Positions 52,073 through 61,939 are shown, counted from the first letter of the stretch. The stretch: 64,000 nucleotides of DNA from Cylindrospermum sp. NIES-4074 (GCA_003994795.1 AP018269.1:3959677-4023676); one strand, 5' to 3'. A program made the numbers and translations. Notes: generated from the letters alone by a model not told the origin.

Positions 52073-53143
52073 ATGATCCGAGCGATCGCCAAAACCAACC
52101 AGCTATCCATTGTGCAAGATACCGACTCCATCAACGATATTGCTGCTGCACTGCAACAGCCAGCAGATTTAGCCTTTGAACTGCCCGACCCGGAAGATGA
52201 CCTGATTCCAGAGTCTGATTTCCAACAGCAACTGGATGTGGCTTGGCAGGTATGCGATCGCTTTGATTTGCAAACCGAAATCTGGCGGGGGCGAATTTTA
52301 CGCGCTATCCGGGATAGAGAGAAAAAAGGCGGAGACGGTAGGGGTACTGGTTTTCTCAAATGGCTTAAAGAACGAGAAATTAGTAAAAGTCAAGCTTATG
52401 CCTGGATTCAACTGGCAAACAGTGCTGATACTTTAATTGATGACGGCAAACTTGACCCTGATGCAGTCAATAACTTTAGTAAACGGGCGTTTGTGGAAAC
52501 CGCCAAAGCCTCACCAGAAGTGCAACAGATGGTGAGTGAAGCCGCCCAAAAAGGCGATCGCATCACTAGGCGAGAAGTCCGCCAACTCAGCGACGAGTGG
52601 ACAGCCATGTCCTCAGACTTATTACCAGAACAAGTTAGGGCAAAAGCCGCAGATAATACCCTGCCGCCGCGCTACATTGCCCCTCTGGTGAAGGAAATGG
52701 AAAAACTGCCAGAATCGCACCAAAAGTTCTTACAAAAGGAAATAGCCGCCAATCCTGATGTTGATACCCTCAAGCAAGCAACCTCAGAAGCCCGGAACTT
52801 AGCAAAATATCTCAAATCTGCGGCTCAAGTTCAGGCATTAACCCAAGCTGAGGTGGACATTGAAACAGCCCTAGAAGAAGCGCAAAGAGTTGGCTGTTTA
52901 AGCATTGCGGCTGACTTGGTAAATCAAGCTTCTCAGATAGAACAGACAATTGCTAAGTTGTACATGACCTGGAAACGGGTCGGTAATTTAGCAGATAGAT
53001 TATATGTGGATACTGGTGCGAGTACACCCAATTTGCGATCGCTTCTGAGCTGCATAGAACCCCTTGGTGGCGAAATTATGGAATTACAACTTACTGGTGG
53101 GATTGAACACACCGTCCGCTTGCAAATTCAAGAAACGAGTTAG
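52073..53143 (+). CDS. Hypothetical helical protein, possibly nucleic-acid binding
   Basis: 356 residues from ATG 52073; the open frame begins at GTG 52043. No membrane segment. The segment FLKWLKEREISKSQAYAWIQLANSADTLI (about 105-135) looks like a helix-turn-helix of the type found in phage and plasmid partition/replication-associated cyanobacterial proteins, followed by DAVNNFSKRAFVETAKASPE and a helix-rich Gln/Glu region. The last 60 residues (WKRVGNLADRLYVDTGASTP to VRLQIQETS) look like a small separate domain. I do not recognise the family. The 3' end overlaps the convergent small membrane protein gene by 4 bases. Confidence 0.7.
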   Translation: MIRAIAKTNQLSIVQDTDSINDIAAALQQPADLAFELPDPEDDLIPESDFQQQLDVAWQVCDRFDLQTEIWRGRILRAIRDREKKGGDGRGTGFLKWLKEREISKSQAYAWIQLANSADTLIDDGKLDPDAVNNFSKRAFVETAKASPEVQQMVSEAAQKGDRITRREVRQLSDEWTAMSSDLLPEQVRAKAADNTLPPRYIAPLVKEMEKLPESHQKFLQKEIAANPDVDTLKQATSEARNLAKYLKSAAQVQALTQAEVDIETALEEAQRVGCLSIAADLVNQASQIEQTIAKLYMTWKRVGNLADRLYVDTGASTPNLRSLLSCIEPLGGEIMELQLTGGIEHTVRLQIQETS

Positions 53144-53409
53144 TTAGTGGTTTTGCGCTTTCTTCTGCGCCAAAATCTTTTCAACCGCATCAAAAGATGA
53201 CGACGATTTAAATATCGCCGATACTTTTGGGCTAGTTCTTTACCCACCAACAGCACACCCAACCAAAATATCAATTCAGCAACAACCAGCATTACTGGTA
53301 TCAATAAAGCTTTTTGGGCAACGGAAAGCGGCAGGAATGGTATGACCAAGGCAATGATTAGCCAAGGTGAAAACGAAAGAATAATTAAAACCAAACCCAG
53401 CTTTTGCAT
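53140..53409 (-). CDS. Small two-helix membrane protein
   Basis: 89 residues: two membrane helices (about 4-29 and 34-58) and a very basic cytoplasmic tail (RRYLNRRHLLMRLKRFWRRRKRK). It resembles the short proteins annotated 'transporter suffix domain-containing protein', which are common in cyanobacteria. Function unknown. Its stop overlaps the end of the convergent gene by 4 bases. Confidence 0.65.
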   Translation of the reverse strand: MQKLGLVLIILSFSPWLIIALVIPFLPLSVAQKALLIPVMLVVAELIFWLGVLLVGKELAQKYRRYLNRRHLLMRLKRFWRRRKRKTTN

Positions 53410-53522
53410 ATTTTCTGATGCTCACAAAATTTGAGTTTAGTGTTTATGTATGGTTGGCTGGAGTGGCTTATCCTACAGTCAAATTTATAATAATAGCGAT
53501 CGCGCACACGAAATTTTTATTA

Positions 53523-54281
53523 CTATTCTTCATCACCAAAATCAGGCTCAACACCAAGGGCGCGTAATTGTGCTGCTAAACGTTCCGTTCGTTGTTTTTC
53601 TCGCTCTACCTGCTTTCTTTCCCGCTCTTCCGGTGTGAGAATCCAGTTACCAACGGCATCATACCACCGTAACCATTCTCGCTCAATGCCTTGATAGACG
53701 CCTTGCCAGAGTCCTAAACCTAGCTGAATATCATTTATCCACACACGCGCTTGACTGATTTCTAACTCAATATAACTACTACCCTGTAACTGAAATACTC
53801 TGAGTCGGTTAGTGTAGCGGTCAAAAACTACATAATAAGGCACTCTTAAAGCTCGTTCGTAGACTTCCCACTTAGTTGGGGGTTGACTAGCGTCCCGTAG
53901 AGTTTGCCCCAAATCTTCTTTTTCTGTACCTGGTGAAATGAACTCTACCACCACAAAAGGATTAACGCCTTCTTGCCAAATCACATAACTCAGGCGTAAT
54001 TCTTGCTGTTCATACAATCTGGGGACACCAACAACGGCAAACCAGTCAGGGCGTTTGTACCAAAGGGGATGACGCACATCATAGTAAAGATTTAAATCAG
54101 TGGCGACAAATACCTGATTTTCTGGGTAGTTAGGAGGGGAAAAGGTTTCCCGTAATAGTTGGGGTTGTAAAAGGTGAAATTCGTCAGGCAAACCGGGTTC
54201 CTCTGGGTCTTCGCTAGGGAGGTCATACATCGTGGGGAGGTATTCCTTGGGAGGACGCGGTGGGTCGGTTTGATACATCAT
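53523..54281 (-). CDS. Uma2-family (DUF820) putative endonuclease
   Basis: 252 residues. The core shows the PD-(D/E)xK-like Uma2 pattern: VATDLNLYYDVRHPLWYKRPDWFAVVGVPR, then NPFVVVEFISPGTEKEDLG with the catalytic Glu, YERALRVPYYVVFDRYTNRLRVFQL and WLRWYDAVGNWILTPEERE. A basic/acidic coiled tail (ERKQVEREKQRTERLAAQL) is usual. Cyanobacteria have many copies of this family with no established biological role; restriction or mobile-element association has been suggested. It stands alone. Confidence 0.88.
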   Translation of the reverse strand: MMYQTDPPRPPKEYLPTMYDLPSEDPEEPGLPDEFHLLQPQLLRETFSPPNYPENQVFVATDLNLYYDVRHPLWYKRPDWFAVVGVPRLYEQQELRLSYVIWQEGVNPFVVVEFISPGTEKEDLGQTLRDASQPPTKWEVYERALRVPYYVVFDRYTNRLRVFQLQGSSYIELEISQARVWINDIQLGLGLWQGVYQGIEREWLRWYDAVGNWILTPEERERKQVEREKQRTERLAAQLRALGVEPDFGDEE

Positions 54282-54388
54282 GGCAAGTGGGGGATTTGGG
54301 GTAATGTCAACCTAATATTATTTTGGCAGGAATGATTTTGGCTGTATGGACAAGGCAACCAAAAATCATATTCCTCAGACTGTCCTAC

Positions 54389-55216
54389 CTAATTTTTCAT
54401 CCCCGTTGTGGCGATACCGCTAATAAATTGCCGCTGACCGATGAGAAATAACACTATCACGGGTACAGTTGTCATTGTCACCGCTGCCATCATCAAGGGC
54501 CAATTATTGGTAAATTGCTCCTGAAATTCTGCCAACGCTAGCTGCACTGTTCTTAATTCTGGTCTGGTGGTGAAGATTAAAGGCTTAAATAAATCGTTCC
54601 ATTCGCCAATAAAGGTGAACAAAAACAGCGTCACTAAAGCCGGACGTGCTAAAGGTAACATCACCCGCCACAAAATTTGCAATCGGTTCGCCCCATCGAT
54701 AGCTGCGGCTTCCTCTAATTCCACAGGAATTGTTTGGAAATATTGACGTAATAAAAAAATGCCAAAGCCATTGACAGCACTTGGTAAAATTAGCGCACCG
54801 TAGGTATTGATCAGATGTCCCCACTTCAAGACTAAAAAGACGGGTATCACCAATAGCTGAAAAGGAATCACCAAAGTTGCTAAGACAAGCAGCAGCAGCG
54901 CTTGGCGTCCCCGAAATTTCAGCCGTGCCAGGGCGTAACCTGCCAATGCCGAAGTGATAATTTGAAAAGCTGTAACCGCGATCGCCACCAAGGTAGAATT
55001 AGCAAATGCTAGTAAAAATTTACCTCGTTGCCACGCTTCGCGGTAATTAGCTAAAGTCCAATTATTCACCGACAAAGCTCCCGGAGTTGCTCCCGTAGGC
55101 GCAAAGGAGGTGAGAAAAACCACAAACAAAGGCAGTAAAACGATAAATGCTCCCAGCAGCAGCACTACTAAACTCAAAAACTTCGCATTTTTCAGGTTCC
55201 AGTCGGGTTTAGACAT
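54389..55216 (-). CDS. Carbohydrate ABC transporter permease (MalG-type)
   Basis: 275 residues with six membrane helices. The conserved EAA loop that docks the ATPase is present as EEAAAIDGANRLQILWRVMLPLARP (about 185-209). NSTLVAIAVTAFQIITSALAGYALAR is the usual MalG-type segment near residue 75. It would form one half of the membrane pore for sugar uptake. The partner permease, binding protein and ATPase are not nearby, so the system is encoded elsewhere or split. Confidence 0.92.
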   Translation of the reverse strand: MSKPDWNLKNAKFLSLVVLLLGAFIVLLPLFVVFLTSFAPTGATPGALSVNNWTLANYREAWQRGKFLLAFANSTLVAIAVTAFQIITSALAGYALARLKFRGRQALLLLVLATLVIPFQLLVIPVFLVLKWGHLINTYGALILPSAVNGFGIFLLRQYFQTIPVELEEAAAIDGANRLQILWRVMLPLARPALVTLFLFTFIGEWNDLFKPLIFTTRPELRTVQLALAEFQEQFTNNWPLMMAAVTMTTVPVIVLFLIGQRQFISGIATTGMKN

Positions 55217-55396
55217 GGGTTATGGCTCCTCAGCATTTGTTGTTCTATTACTAGAGCATCGCCCCCAGCAAAAGCTAATCTATAACAATAAGTGACTTGT
55301 TAAGTAAAATTAAACCACAGTGATCATTACCCTAAATTCCTGGGGTAAATTAAATTTTCGTATCAAATGATTCAGGTCTCCCGGAGTACAAGTACC

Positions 55397-56095
55397 ATGC
55401 AGCAGATTGTAGACCAAGTTGAAGAAATTAATTTTCAGAGCGAAACATACAAAGACGCCTATAGCCGCATTAACGCAATTGTGATTGAAGGGGAACAAGA
55501 AGCCCATGATAATTACATCACACTGGCCCAACTGCTGCCGGAATGTCAAGACGAACTAATTCGCCTATCGAAGATGGAAAGTCGCCACAAGAAGGGTTTT
55601 GAAGCTTGTGGACGGAATTTAAAGGTGACACCGGATATGCAATTTGCCCAAGATTTTTTCTTGGGACTGCACCAAAACTTCCAAACAGCGGCAGCAGAAG
55701 GAAAAGTCGTCACTTGCTTGCTGATTCAATCTTTAATTATTGAATGTTTTGCGATCGCCGCATACAACATCTACATCCCCGTTGCTGATGATTTTGCCCG
55801 CAAAATTACAGAAGGAGTTGTCAAAGAAGAGTACAGCCATCTTAACTTTGGCGAAGTTTGGTTGCAAGCACACTTTACAGAATCTAAAGCTGAACTAGAA
55901 GAGGCAAATCGCCAAAACCTTCCCATTGTCTGGAAAATGCTCAACCAAGTAGCAGACGATGCCCAGATTTTAGCAATGGAAAAAGAAGCATTGGTGGAAG
56001 ACTTTATGATTCAGTATGGTGAAGCCTTAAGTAATATAGGTTTCACAACTCGTGACATCATGCGTTTGTCTGCTTACGGACTCACAGCCGCTTAA
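55397..56095 (+). CDS. ado: Aldehyde-deformylating oxygenase (cyanobacterial alkane synthase)
   Basis: 232 residues from ATG 55397, the usual ADO length; the open frame begins at 55367. This ferritin-like di-iron enzyme converts fatty aldehyde to alkane plus formate using O2 and reductant. All six iron ligands are present: Glu33 ([10 protein letters not shown]), Glu61 and His64 (MESRH), Glu116 (LIIECFAI), Glu145 and His148 (KEEYSH). It precedes the acyl-ACP reductase gene that supplies its aldehyde, across a 480-base repeat-filled gap. The order ado-aar-accA-SDR-folE is the one I remember from Nostoc PCC 7120. Confidence 0.97.
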   Translation: MQQIVDQVEEINFQSETYKDAYSRINAIVIEGEQEAHDNYITLAQLLPECQDELIRLSKMESRHKKGFEACGRNLKVTPDMQFAQDFFLGLHQNFQTAAAEGKVVTCLLIQSLIIECFAIAAYNIYIPVADDFARKITEGVVKEEYSHLNFGEVWLQAHFTESKAELEEANRQNLPIVWKMLNQVADDAQILAMEKEALVEDFMIQYGEALSNIGFTTRDIMRLSAYGLTAA

Positions 56096-56575
56096 ATATA
56101 GTGCTGAGGAGCCAGCGCTGTGGTCAGGCAGTCCGCAGAACAGAGGGTTTTCACAACGGGGGCAACCTCACGCCAGTTGCTTCTTTGTAGGGGTTACAAC
56201 CAGAGAGGCAACGCACTGGCTCCGCGTGAAGAACTGCTGAAAGGGTTTCTCGACTTGAGGGAACTGGTGTTACTCAGCACTTAATATTGAGTAATTCTAA
56301 CTTAAACAGGACTTACGCAAAAATAGCTAAAAAGCTTAATTTATCGAACCGCCAAAACGAGGCAGTGCGTTGCCGGGGTTTCCCCGGTTGTAGCAAGTGG
56401 CGTCGGGTTTCCCGACTTAAAGCAACTGCCGTGCCAAGAGCGCCAAGAATTTGTAGAGTGTGGGTAAGTTCTATTCAACTCCTAACTTAGGACTCATAAC
56501 GCAGCACTACTGAATTCCCTGCTTTTGCCTCCGACACAATACGCGAACGACAGCATACGCCTAATACATCACTAC
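56096..56575. repeat. Mosaic repeat DNA between ado and aar
   Basis: Modules seen elsewhere in the window: CACGCCAGTTGCTTCTTTG, AACGCACTGGCTCCGCG, AACAGGACTTACGCAAAAATAG, and at 56360-56440 GCAGTGCGTTGCCGGGG, GCGTCGGGTTTCCCGACTTA and AAGCAACTGCCG. These create open frames with no protein-like composition. ado and aar are therefore separated by inserted repeats and may have separate transcripts. Confidence 0.65.
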
Positions 56576-57595
56576 ATGTTTGGTCTAATTGGACATCTGA
56601 CTAGTTTAGAACACGCTCAAGCGGTAGCTCAAGAATTGGGATACCCGGAATATGCCGATCAAGGGCTGGATTTTTGGTGCAGTGCCCCACCCCAAATTGT
56701 TGATAATATCACTGTCACCAGTGTCACTGGGCAAAAAATTGAAGGCAGGTATGTAGAATCTTGCTTTTTGCCAGAAATGCTAGCAAACCGCCGCATCAAG
56801 GCAGCAACACGCAAAATTCTCAATGCTATGGCCCATGCTCAGAAACATGGCATTGATATCACAGCTTTAGGTGGATTTTCTTCGATTATTTTTGAAAATT
56901 TTAATTTGGAGCAGTTTAGCCAAGTCCGCAATATTAAACTAGAGTTTGAACGCTTCACTACAGGGAACACTCATACTGCCTATATTATTGCTCGGCAGGT
57001 AGAAGAAGCCTCAAAACAACTGGGAATTGAGCTAAGTAATGCGACTGTGGCTGTATGTGGCGCCACTGGGGATATTGGCAGCGCCGTTACACGCTGGCTA
57101 GATAAGAAGACAGATGTCAAAGAACTGCTGCTGATAGCCCGCAACCAAGAACGCCTCATAGAACTGCAAGCAGAACTGGGGCGAGGGAAAATTATGGGTT
57201 TGAATGAAGCACTGCCCCAAGCTGATATTGTAGTTTGGGTTGCTAGTATGCCTAAAGGCGTGGAAATTGACCCCACTATTTTAAAGCAGCCCTGTCTATT
57301 GATTGATGGTGGCTATCCTAAAAACTTAGGCACAAAAATTCAGCATCCCGGCGTGTATGTGTTAAATGGTGGAATTGTAGAGCATTCTCTGGATATTGAC
57401 TGGAAAATTATGAAAATAGTCAATATGGAAGTGCCAGCCCGCCAGTTGTTTGCTTGTTTTGCGGAATCGATGCTGCTGGAATTTGAGAAGTTATACACAA
57501 ACTTTTCTTGGGGGCGCAATCAGATTACCGTAGACAAAATGGAGCAGATTGGTCGAGTATCGATTAAACACGGATTTAGACCATTGCTAGTTTAG
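56576..57595 (+). CDS. aar: Long-chain acyl-[ACP] reductase
   Basis: 339 residues from ATG 56576 ([20 protein letters not shown]), the usual length; the upstream frame to 56525 runs through repeat DNA. The enzyme reduces fatty acyl-ACP to fatty aldehyde with NADPH through a Cys thioester. The dinucleotide-binding motif is [18 protein letters not shown] (about 170-187). The catalytic Cys candidate is in [11 protein letters not shown] near residue 295. With Ado it makes C15/C17 alkanes that sit in thylakoid and cytoplasmic membranes. Confidence 0.97.
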   Translation: MFGLIGHLTSLEHAQAVAQELGYPEYADQGLDFWCSAPPQIVDNITVTSVTGQKIEGRYVESCFLPEMLANRRIKAATRKILNAMAHAQKHGIDITALGGFSSIIFENFNLEQFSQVRNIKLEFERFTTGNTHTAYIIARQVEEASKQLGIELSNATVAVCGATGDIGSAVTRWLDKKTDVKELLLIARNQERLIELQAELGRGKIMGLNEALPQADIVVWVASMPKGVEIDPTILKQPCLLIDGGYPKNLGTKIQHPGVYVLNGGIVEHSLDIDWKIMKIVNMEVPARQLFACFAESMLLEFEKLYTNFSWGRNQITVDKMEQIGRVSIKHGFRPLLV

Positions 57596-57816
57596 GTAAT
57601 GGGTAATGGGTAATGGGTAATAGAAATCAATAGCCTCTTCCTCAATTACCAATTAGCTCTTCCCTGATTACCTTTTTCCCAATACCCAATTAGCTCTTCC
57701 CTGATTACCTTTTTCCCAATACCCAATTAGCTCTTCCCTGATTACCTTTTTCCCAATTACCAATTACCTTTTTCCCAATCCCCAATTACCTTTTTCCCAA
57801 TTACCAATCCCTAACT
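57596..57816. repeat. Heptanucleotide and 37-bp tandem repeats upstream of accA
   Basis: From 57595 comes (TAATGGG)n, then a 37-bp unit beginning TTAGCTCTTCCCTGATTACC repeated three times (57653, 57690, 57727), then shorter units of CAATTACCTTTTTCCCAAT up to about 57808. The tract ends within ten bases of the accA start. Confidence 0.85.
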
Positions 57817-58797
57817 ATGGCAATTACTGAGCGTAAACCCCTACTGTTGGACTTTGAAAAGCCTCTAGCAGAACTGGCAACCCGGATTGATCAAATTCGG
57901 GATTTGGCAGCAGAAAATGGCGTTGATGTTTCTGGCCAAATTCGCCAATTAGAAGCACGGGCTACGCAACTGCGTGAGGAAATTTTTAGTAGTCTCACAC
58001 CTTCCCAGCGACTGCAAGTAGCCCGTCATCCCCGCCGCCCTAGTACTCTCGATTACATTCAGGCAATTAGCGATGAATGGATGGAATTACATGGCGATCG
58101 CTGTGGCGGTGATGATCCGGCTTTAGTTGGTGGTGTGGGACGTTTGGGTGGACAACCTGTGGTGATGTTGGGCCATCAAAAAGGGCGCGATACTAAAGAC
58201 AATGTAGTCCGTAACTTTGGTATGGCTTCTCCTGGTGGCTACCGCAAGGCGATGCGGTTGATGGAACACGCCAACAAATTTAGTATGCCAATTATAACTT
58301 TTATCGATACTCCGGGAGCTTGGGCGGGTATAGAAGCCGAACACCAAGGTCAAGGAGAAGCGATCGCCTATAATTTACGAGAAATGTTCTGTTTGGATGT
58401 GCCCATTCTTTGCACAGTCATTGGTGAGGGCGGTTCTGGTGGTGCTTTGGGTATTGGCGTTGGCGATCGCCTGCTGATGTTTGAACACTCAGTCTATACA
58501 GTTGCTACCCCCGAAGCCTGTGCCGCTATTTTATGGAAAGATGCCAGCAAGTCCCCCCAAGCAGCCGTCGCCCTCAAAATCATCTCCCACGACCTCAAAA
58601 ACTTAGGAATTATCGACCAGATATTACCTGAACCCACTGGTGGCGCACATTCTGACCCGCTGAAAGCCGCTACAACTCTTAAGCAAGCGCTATTGGGCAA
58701 CTTAGACGAACTCAATCGCTTAACCGCTAGCGAACGGCGTCAACTACGCTATGAAAAATTCCGCAAAATTGGTGTTTTCACTGAAGTTGCTCACTAA
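57817..58797 (+). CDS. accA: Acetyl-CoA carboxylase carboxyltransferase subunit alpha
   Basis: 326 residues, full length. It is one half of the carboxyltransferase that moves CO2 from biotin to acetyl-CoA to make malonyl-CoA, the first committed step of fatty acid synthesis. Conserved segments: [79 protein letters not shown] and [15 protein letters not shown]. The AccD partner is not in the window. It lies downstream of the alkane genes and before a good terminator. Confidence 0.97.
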   Translation: MAITERKPLLLDFEKPLAELATRIDQIRDLAAENGVDVSGQIRQLEARATQLREEIFSSLTPSQRLQVARHPRRPSTLDYIQAISDEWMELHGDRCGGDDPALVGGVGRLGGQPVVMLGHQKGRDTKDNVVRNFGMASPGGYRKAMRLMEHANKFSMPIITFIDTPGAWAGIEAEHQGQGEAIAYNLREMFCLDVPILCTVIGEGGSGGALGIGVGDRLLMFEHSVYTVATPEACAAILWKDASKSPQAAVALKIISHDLKNLGIIDQILPEPTGGAHSDPLKAATTLKQALLGNLDELNRLTASERRQLRYEKFRKIGVFTEVAH

Positions 58798-58840
58798 CAA
58801 GACCGAAGATGATTGATTCGTAAAGTAGCAATGCTATAAT

Positions 58841-58900
58841 TGCCTATGGTTCTTAAAGATTTTTAACAATCTTATTAACCATAGGCATTTGCATTTTTGG
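58841..58900 (+). terminator. Rho-independent terminator of accA
   Basis: A perfect 11-bp stem TGCCTATGGTT (58841-58851) / AACCATAGGCA (58877-58887) with a further AAGATT / AATCTT inside the loop, then TTTGCATTTTTGG. It lies 44 bases after the accA stop. The rest of the gap to 59162 is AT-rich and without a gene. Confidence 0.85.
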
Positions 58901-59162
58901 CAAACTAACTCAATTAGTTTGAGTGGTTTGTGTTGTCATCAATAATAAATCTTGAGCTTACAACCTAATTTCCCAGGCGATGATTTGTTGTCTTTCCTGG
59001 GCAATGAGATGAAGGGCAATTTACCCATCTTGGCAAGGCATTTTAGCAGTTGTCAAAAAACTATCAACGGATTTTTAGATTCATTTAATCTATCCAATTC
59101 GAGAGATGGGAATAATTGGGTGGCGAGAGGCTTTCGGCACTGCCAAAAAATTGGGAAATACC

Positions 59163-59888
59163 ATGAGTGTTGAGCAAAAACGACGCGCCCTGATTACTGG
59201 GGCAAGCAGTGGAATTGGGAAAGCAGCGGCTTTGGCCTTTGCGAAGGCGGGAATAGATGTCGCCTTAGTTAGCCGTTCTCTAGATAAGTTAGAGGCGGTA
59301 GCAGTAGCAGCAAGGCATACCGGGGTCGAAGCTAAAGCTTTTGCGGTGGATCTAGCTTGTATTTCTCAAGTACAAGCAAAGATACAAGCGATCGCCCTTG
59401 AATTTGGCGACATAGACATTTTGGTAAACAATGCTGGCATAGCATACACAGCTACCATCAGCGAAACCCCCTTAGAAGACTGGCAACAGGTGATTAACTT
59501 AAATCTCACCAGTGTGTTTCAGTGCATTATGGGGATTTTGCCAACTATGCGACATCGGGGTAGCGGTACAATTATCAACGTCGCCTCAATTGCCGCCAAG
59601 CATCCTTTTCCCAATTGGGGAGCATACAGCGTCAGCAAAGCTGGTCTTGTAGCTCTTTCTCAGACCTTGGCCCAAGAAGAACGGGCCCACGGCATTCGCG
59701 TTACTGCTATTTGTCCTGGTGCCGTCAATACCGAACTTTGGGACTCAGAAACAGTCCAGGCTAACTTTGACCGTTCAAAAATGTTAACCCCAGAAATTGT
59801 TGCTCAGTCAATTCTTCATACTGTCTTATTACCACAACAGGCAGTGATTGAGGAATTGACCATTATGTCAAATGCTGGCGTTCTCTAA
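59163..59888 (+). CDS. Short-chain dehydrogenase/reductase
   Basis: 241 residues from ATG 59163; the open frame begins at 59106. Classical SDR motifs: TGASSGIGKAAALAFA for cofactor binding (TGxxxGIG), NNAGIAY, the catalytic Ser in INVASIAAKHP, and YxxxK as YSVSKAGLV. VTAICPGAVNTELW follows. It reduces or oxidises an unknown carbonyl or alcohol with NAD(P)H. It resembles 3-ketoacyl-ACP reductase-like SDRs. Its place between accA and folE is shared with other Nostocales as I recall, but that does not fix the substrate. Confidence 0.9.
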   Translation: MSVEQKRRALITGASSGIGKAAALAFAKAGIDVALVSRSLDKLEAVAVAARHTGVEAKAFAVDLACISQVQAKIQAIALEFGDIDILVNNAGIAYTATISETPLEDWQQVINLNLTSVFQCIMGILPTMRHRGSGTIINVASIAAKHPFPNWGAYSVSKAGLVALSQTLAQEERAHGIRVTAICPGAVNTELWDSETVQANFDRSKMLTPEIVAQSILHTVLLPQQAVIEELTIMSNAGVL

Positions 59889-59910
59889 ATTAGTCCTTTG
59901 TTTTTTGCAA

Positions 59911-59939
59911 ATGACTAATGACTAATGACTAATGACTAA
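59911..59939. repeat. Heptanucleotide tandem repeat (ATGACTA)4
   Basis: Four copies of ATGACTA in the gap between the SDR gene and folE, a typical short tandemly repeated repetitive sequence of heterocystous cyanobacteria. Confidence 0.85.
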
Positions 59940-59960
59940 ACCCTAACCAAAACTGACATC

Positions 59961-60668
59961 ATGACTATCGCTAGTTCCAACGGTTCCAATCGCGCTCAAT
60001 CTCCTCTAATTCCCGACTTGGCAGATGCCATTAATCCTAGACCCGACCGTAATACCCACGATGGGGGGGAACCGGTTTTGCTCTCACCAACAGAGGAAAA
60101 TACAGAGCAAATGATGGAAGCGGTGCGGACAATGCTATTGGGCGTCGGTGAAGACCCCGAACGCGAAGGACTTCTGAAAACGCCCAAGCGTGTGGCCGAG
60201 GCCATGCAGTTTCTTACCAGTGGCTATAACCAATCCCTAGAAAAACTCGTTAATGATGCCATCTTTGACGAAGGACATAATGAGATGGTACTAGTTCGAG
60301 ATATTAATTTCTTTAGCCTGTGCGAACATCATATGCTGCCATTTATGGGCAGAGCGCACGTTGCTTATATCCCTAACCAAAAAGTTGTGGGACTGAGTAA
60401 GCTAGCCCGCATTGTAGAAATGTATTCCCGTCGCTTGCAAGTACAGGAGAGACTAACCCGCCAAATCGCCGAAGCAATTCAGACTGTTCTGGAACCTCAA
60501 GGCGTTGCAGTTGTCATGGAAGCCTCCCATATGTGCATGGTAATGCGCGGTGTTCAAAAACCAGGTTCTTGGACTGTCACCAGTGCGATGCTTGGCGTGT
60601 TCCAAGATGAGCAAAAAACCCGCGAAGAATTCTTTAACTTAATCCGTCATCAAGGAGGATTCTATTAA
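59961..60668 (+). CDS. folE: GTP cyclohydrolase I
   Basis: 235 residues. It converts GTP to 7,8-dihydroneopterin triphosphate, the entry to folate and pterin synthesis. Zinc ligands are visible as Cys and His in [18 protein letters not shown] and the later Cys in [38 protein letters not shown] is the usual N-terminal motif of the catalytic domain. The first ~45 residues are a variable polar extension. It is complete and of normal length. Confidence 0.97.
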   Translation: MTIASSNGSNRAQSPLIPDLADAINPRPDRNTHDGGEPVLLSPTEENTEQMMEAVRTMLLGVGEDPEREGLLKTPKRVAEAMQFLTSGYNQSLEKLVNDAIFDEGHNEMVLVRDINFFSLCEHHMLPFMGRAHVAYIPNQKVVGLSKLARIVEMYSRRLQVQERLTRQIAEAIQTVLEPQGVAVVMEASHMCMVMRGVQKPGSWTVTSAMLGVFQDEQKTREEFFNLIRHQGGFY

Positions 60669-60719
60669 GGATTGGGGAGCAGGGGAGTGTGGGGAGTGTG
60701 GGGAGTGTGGGGGGATAAT

Positions 60720-60766
60720 TACCCATTACCCATTACCCATTACCCATTACCCATTACCCATTACCT
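60720..60766. repeat. Heptanucleotide tandem repeat (CATTACC)n entering trpF
   Basis: About six copies of CATTACC. The repeat crosses the trpF stop codon (60754-60756), so the last three codons of trpF (Gly-Asn-Gly) are repeat-derived. It is preceded at 60680-60712 by copies of GTGTGGGGA. Confidence 0.85.
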
Positions 60767-61383
60767 AACCTCTGAAATAGCAGCGCTACTTTGTCTAAAT
60801 CTTTATCTCCTGGTGAGTTTTCTACACCACTAGATAAATCAATGCCGCTAGGGTTTACCTGAGTTAGCGCTGCCACAATATTATCTGGTGTGAGTCCCCC
60901 TGCTAAAAACCAAGGGCAACTGGGGCTAAATTGTTGTAGCATATCCCAGTCTAAGGTTTGACCTGTGCCTCCTAGTTGTTGGGGATGATAGGCATCTAGT
61001 AATAATGTGTCTACGTATTTTGTGTAAGTAACTGCTGTTTCTAAATGCTCAAGAGAACGAACCCGCAAGGCTTTGATAATTTCTACTTGAGGGAGAGATT
61101 GACGTAACTGGTAGCAAAAATCTGGTAATTCGTCCCCGTGTAATTGCACGCCAGTCAACCCAGAATCAATAACTGTTTGGCTGATTTCGGGGATGGTGGC
61201 GTTGGCAAAGACACCAATTTTGTCAATGTTTGCTGGTAGTTGTGCCACTGCTGCTTGAATTTGTGCTGTGGTGACGTAGCGTGGCGAGGTGGGGACACAT
61301 ATAAATCCGAGTGCTGTAGCGCCAAGGGAGGCGATCGCAATTGACTGTTCTGGTTGAGTGATGCCGCAAATTTTAACCCGCAT
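60754..61383 (-). CDS. trpF: Phosphoribosylanthranilate isomerase
   Basis: 209 residues. It is a TIM-barrel enzyme catalysing the third step of tryptophan synthesis. Conserved parts: [13 protein letters not shown] with the catalytic Cys, [42 protein letters not shown] with the catalytic Asp, [11 protein letters not shown] and [16 protein letters not shown]. The protein ends LGNG, encoded by the invading heptanucleotide repeat. It is convergent with folE and unlinked to other trp genes. Confidence 0.95.
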   Translation of the reverse strand: MRVKICGITQPEQSIAIASLGATALGFICVPTSPRYVTTAQIQAAVAQLPANIDKIGVFANATIPEISQTVIDSGLTGVQLHGDELPDFCYQLRQSLPQVEIIKALRVRSLEHLETAVTYTKYVDTLLLDAYHPQQLGGTGQTLDWDMLQQFSPSCPWFLAGGLTPDNIVAALTQVNPSGIDLSSGVENSPGDKDLDKVALLFQRLGNG

Positions 61384-61440
61384 ACCAGCCTGACCAATTT
61401 AATTTAGTTATGAAAAGATTTTGAATTATGGCAAAAACTT

Positions 61441-61467
61441 TTGGTTTGTCCTGGGTGATTTTATAAT
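61441..61467 (+). promoter_or_regulatory. Candidate psaK promoter
   Basis: TATAAT at 61462-61467, with TTGGTT 15 bases upstream as a weak -35 box, about 40 bases before the psaK start. The only strong element is the -10. Confidence 0.4.
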
Positions 61468-61508
61468 CTTGTAGGATTACATGAATTTTTGAGTTTAGGA
61501 GAAAAAGC

Positions 61509-61763
61509 TTGATTTCATCTATTTTACTTGCAGCCGCTGGCAATGTACCTGCAACACCAGTGTGGAGTCCTACAGTAGGCATCATTATCAGCATCAGCAG
61601 CGTAGTAGCTCTTTTGTTCACTATTGTATCTAAAGCTCCCAAGGTTGGGCCTAGTCTGCCTGGACTGCCGGTTACTGTTCCCGCATTTATTGGGGCAATG
61701 GCTTTTGGTCATGTGATCGGTATCGGCATCGTTTTAGGACTGACTAACATTGGTCGTCTGTAG
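61509..61763 (+). CDS. psaK: Photosystem I subunit PsaK (subunit X)
   Basis: 84 residues. PsaK is a peripheral two-helix thylakoid subunit that helps bind antenna chlorophyll and attach phycobilisomes or IsiA. Two membrane helices (about 22-40 and 58-80) flank a short stromal loop, KAPKVGPSLPGLPVTVP. The start is TTG 61509, supported by a strong ribosome-binding site (TTAGGAG) and the usual short N-terminus LLAAAGNVPATPVWSP; no ATG is available. A terminator follows. Confidence 0.93.
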   Translation: MISSILLAAAGNVPATPVWSPTVGIIISISSVVALLFTIVSKAPKVGPSLPGLPVTVPAFIGAMAFGHVIGIGIVLGLTNIGRL

Positions 61764-61794
61764 ATTTGAGTTGACATCTCAACGGTGAAAAGTG

Positions 61795-61849
61795 GGCGGT
61801 GGGAAAGCTCTTATCCTAATTTTTAGCAGGGATAGGTTTTTCCGCCGCC
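61795..61849 (+). terminator. Terminator-like hairpin of psaK
   Basis: GGCGGTGGGAAA (from 61795) pairs with TTTTTCCGCCGCC (to 61849) with one mismatch and a G-T pair; CTTATCC / GGATAGG pair inside. T-rich sequence follows (ATTTTGTT). Confidence 0.6.
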
Positions 61850-61939
61850 ATTTTGTTATGGGTATATGGCGGTTCTCTATGGGGTGCGATACACTTTCAC
61901 CTTTCTCCTACAAGCTACGGTGTACACACAAGCCGTTTT

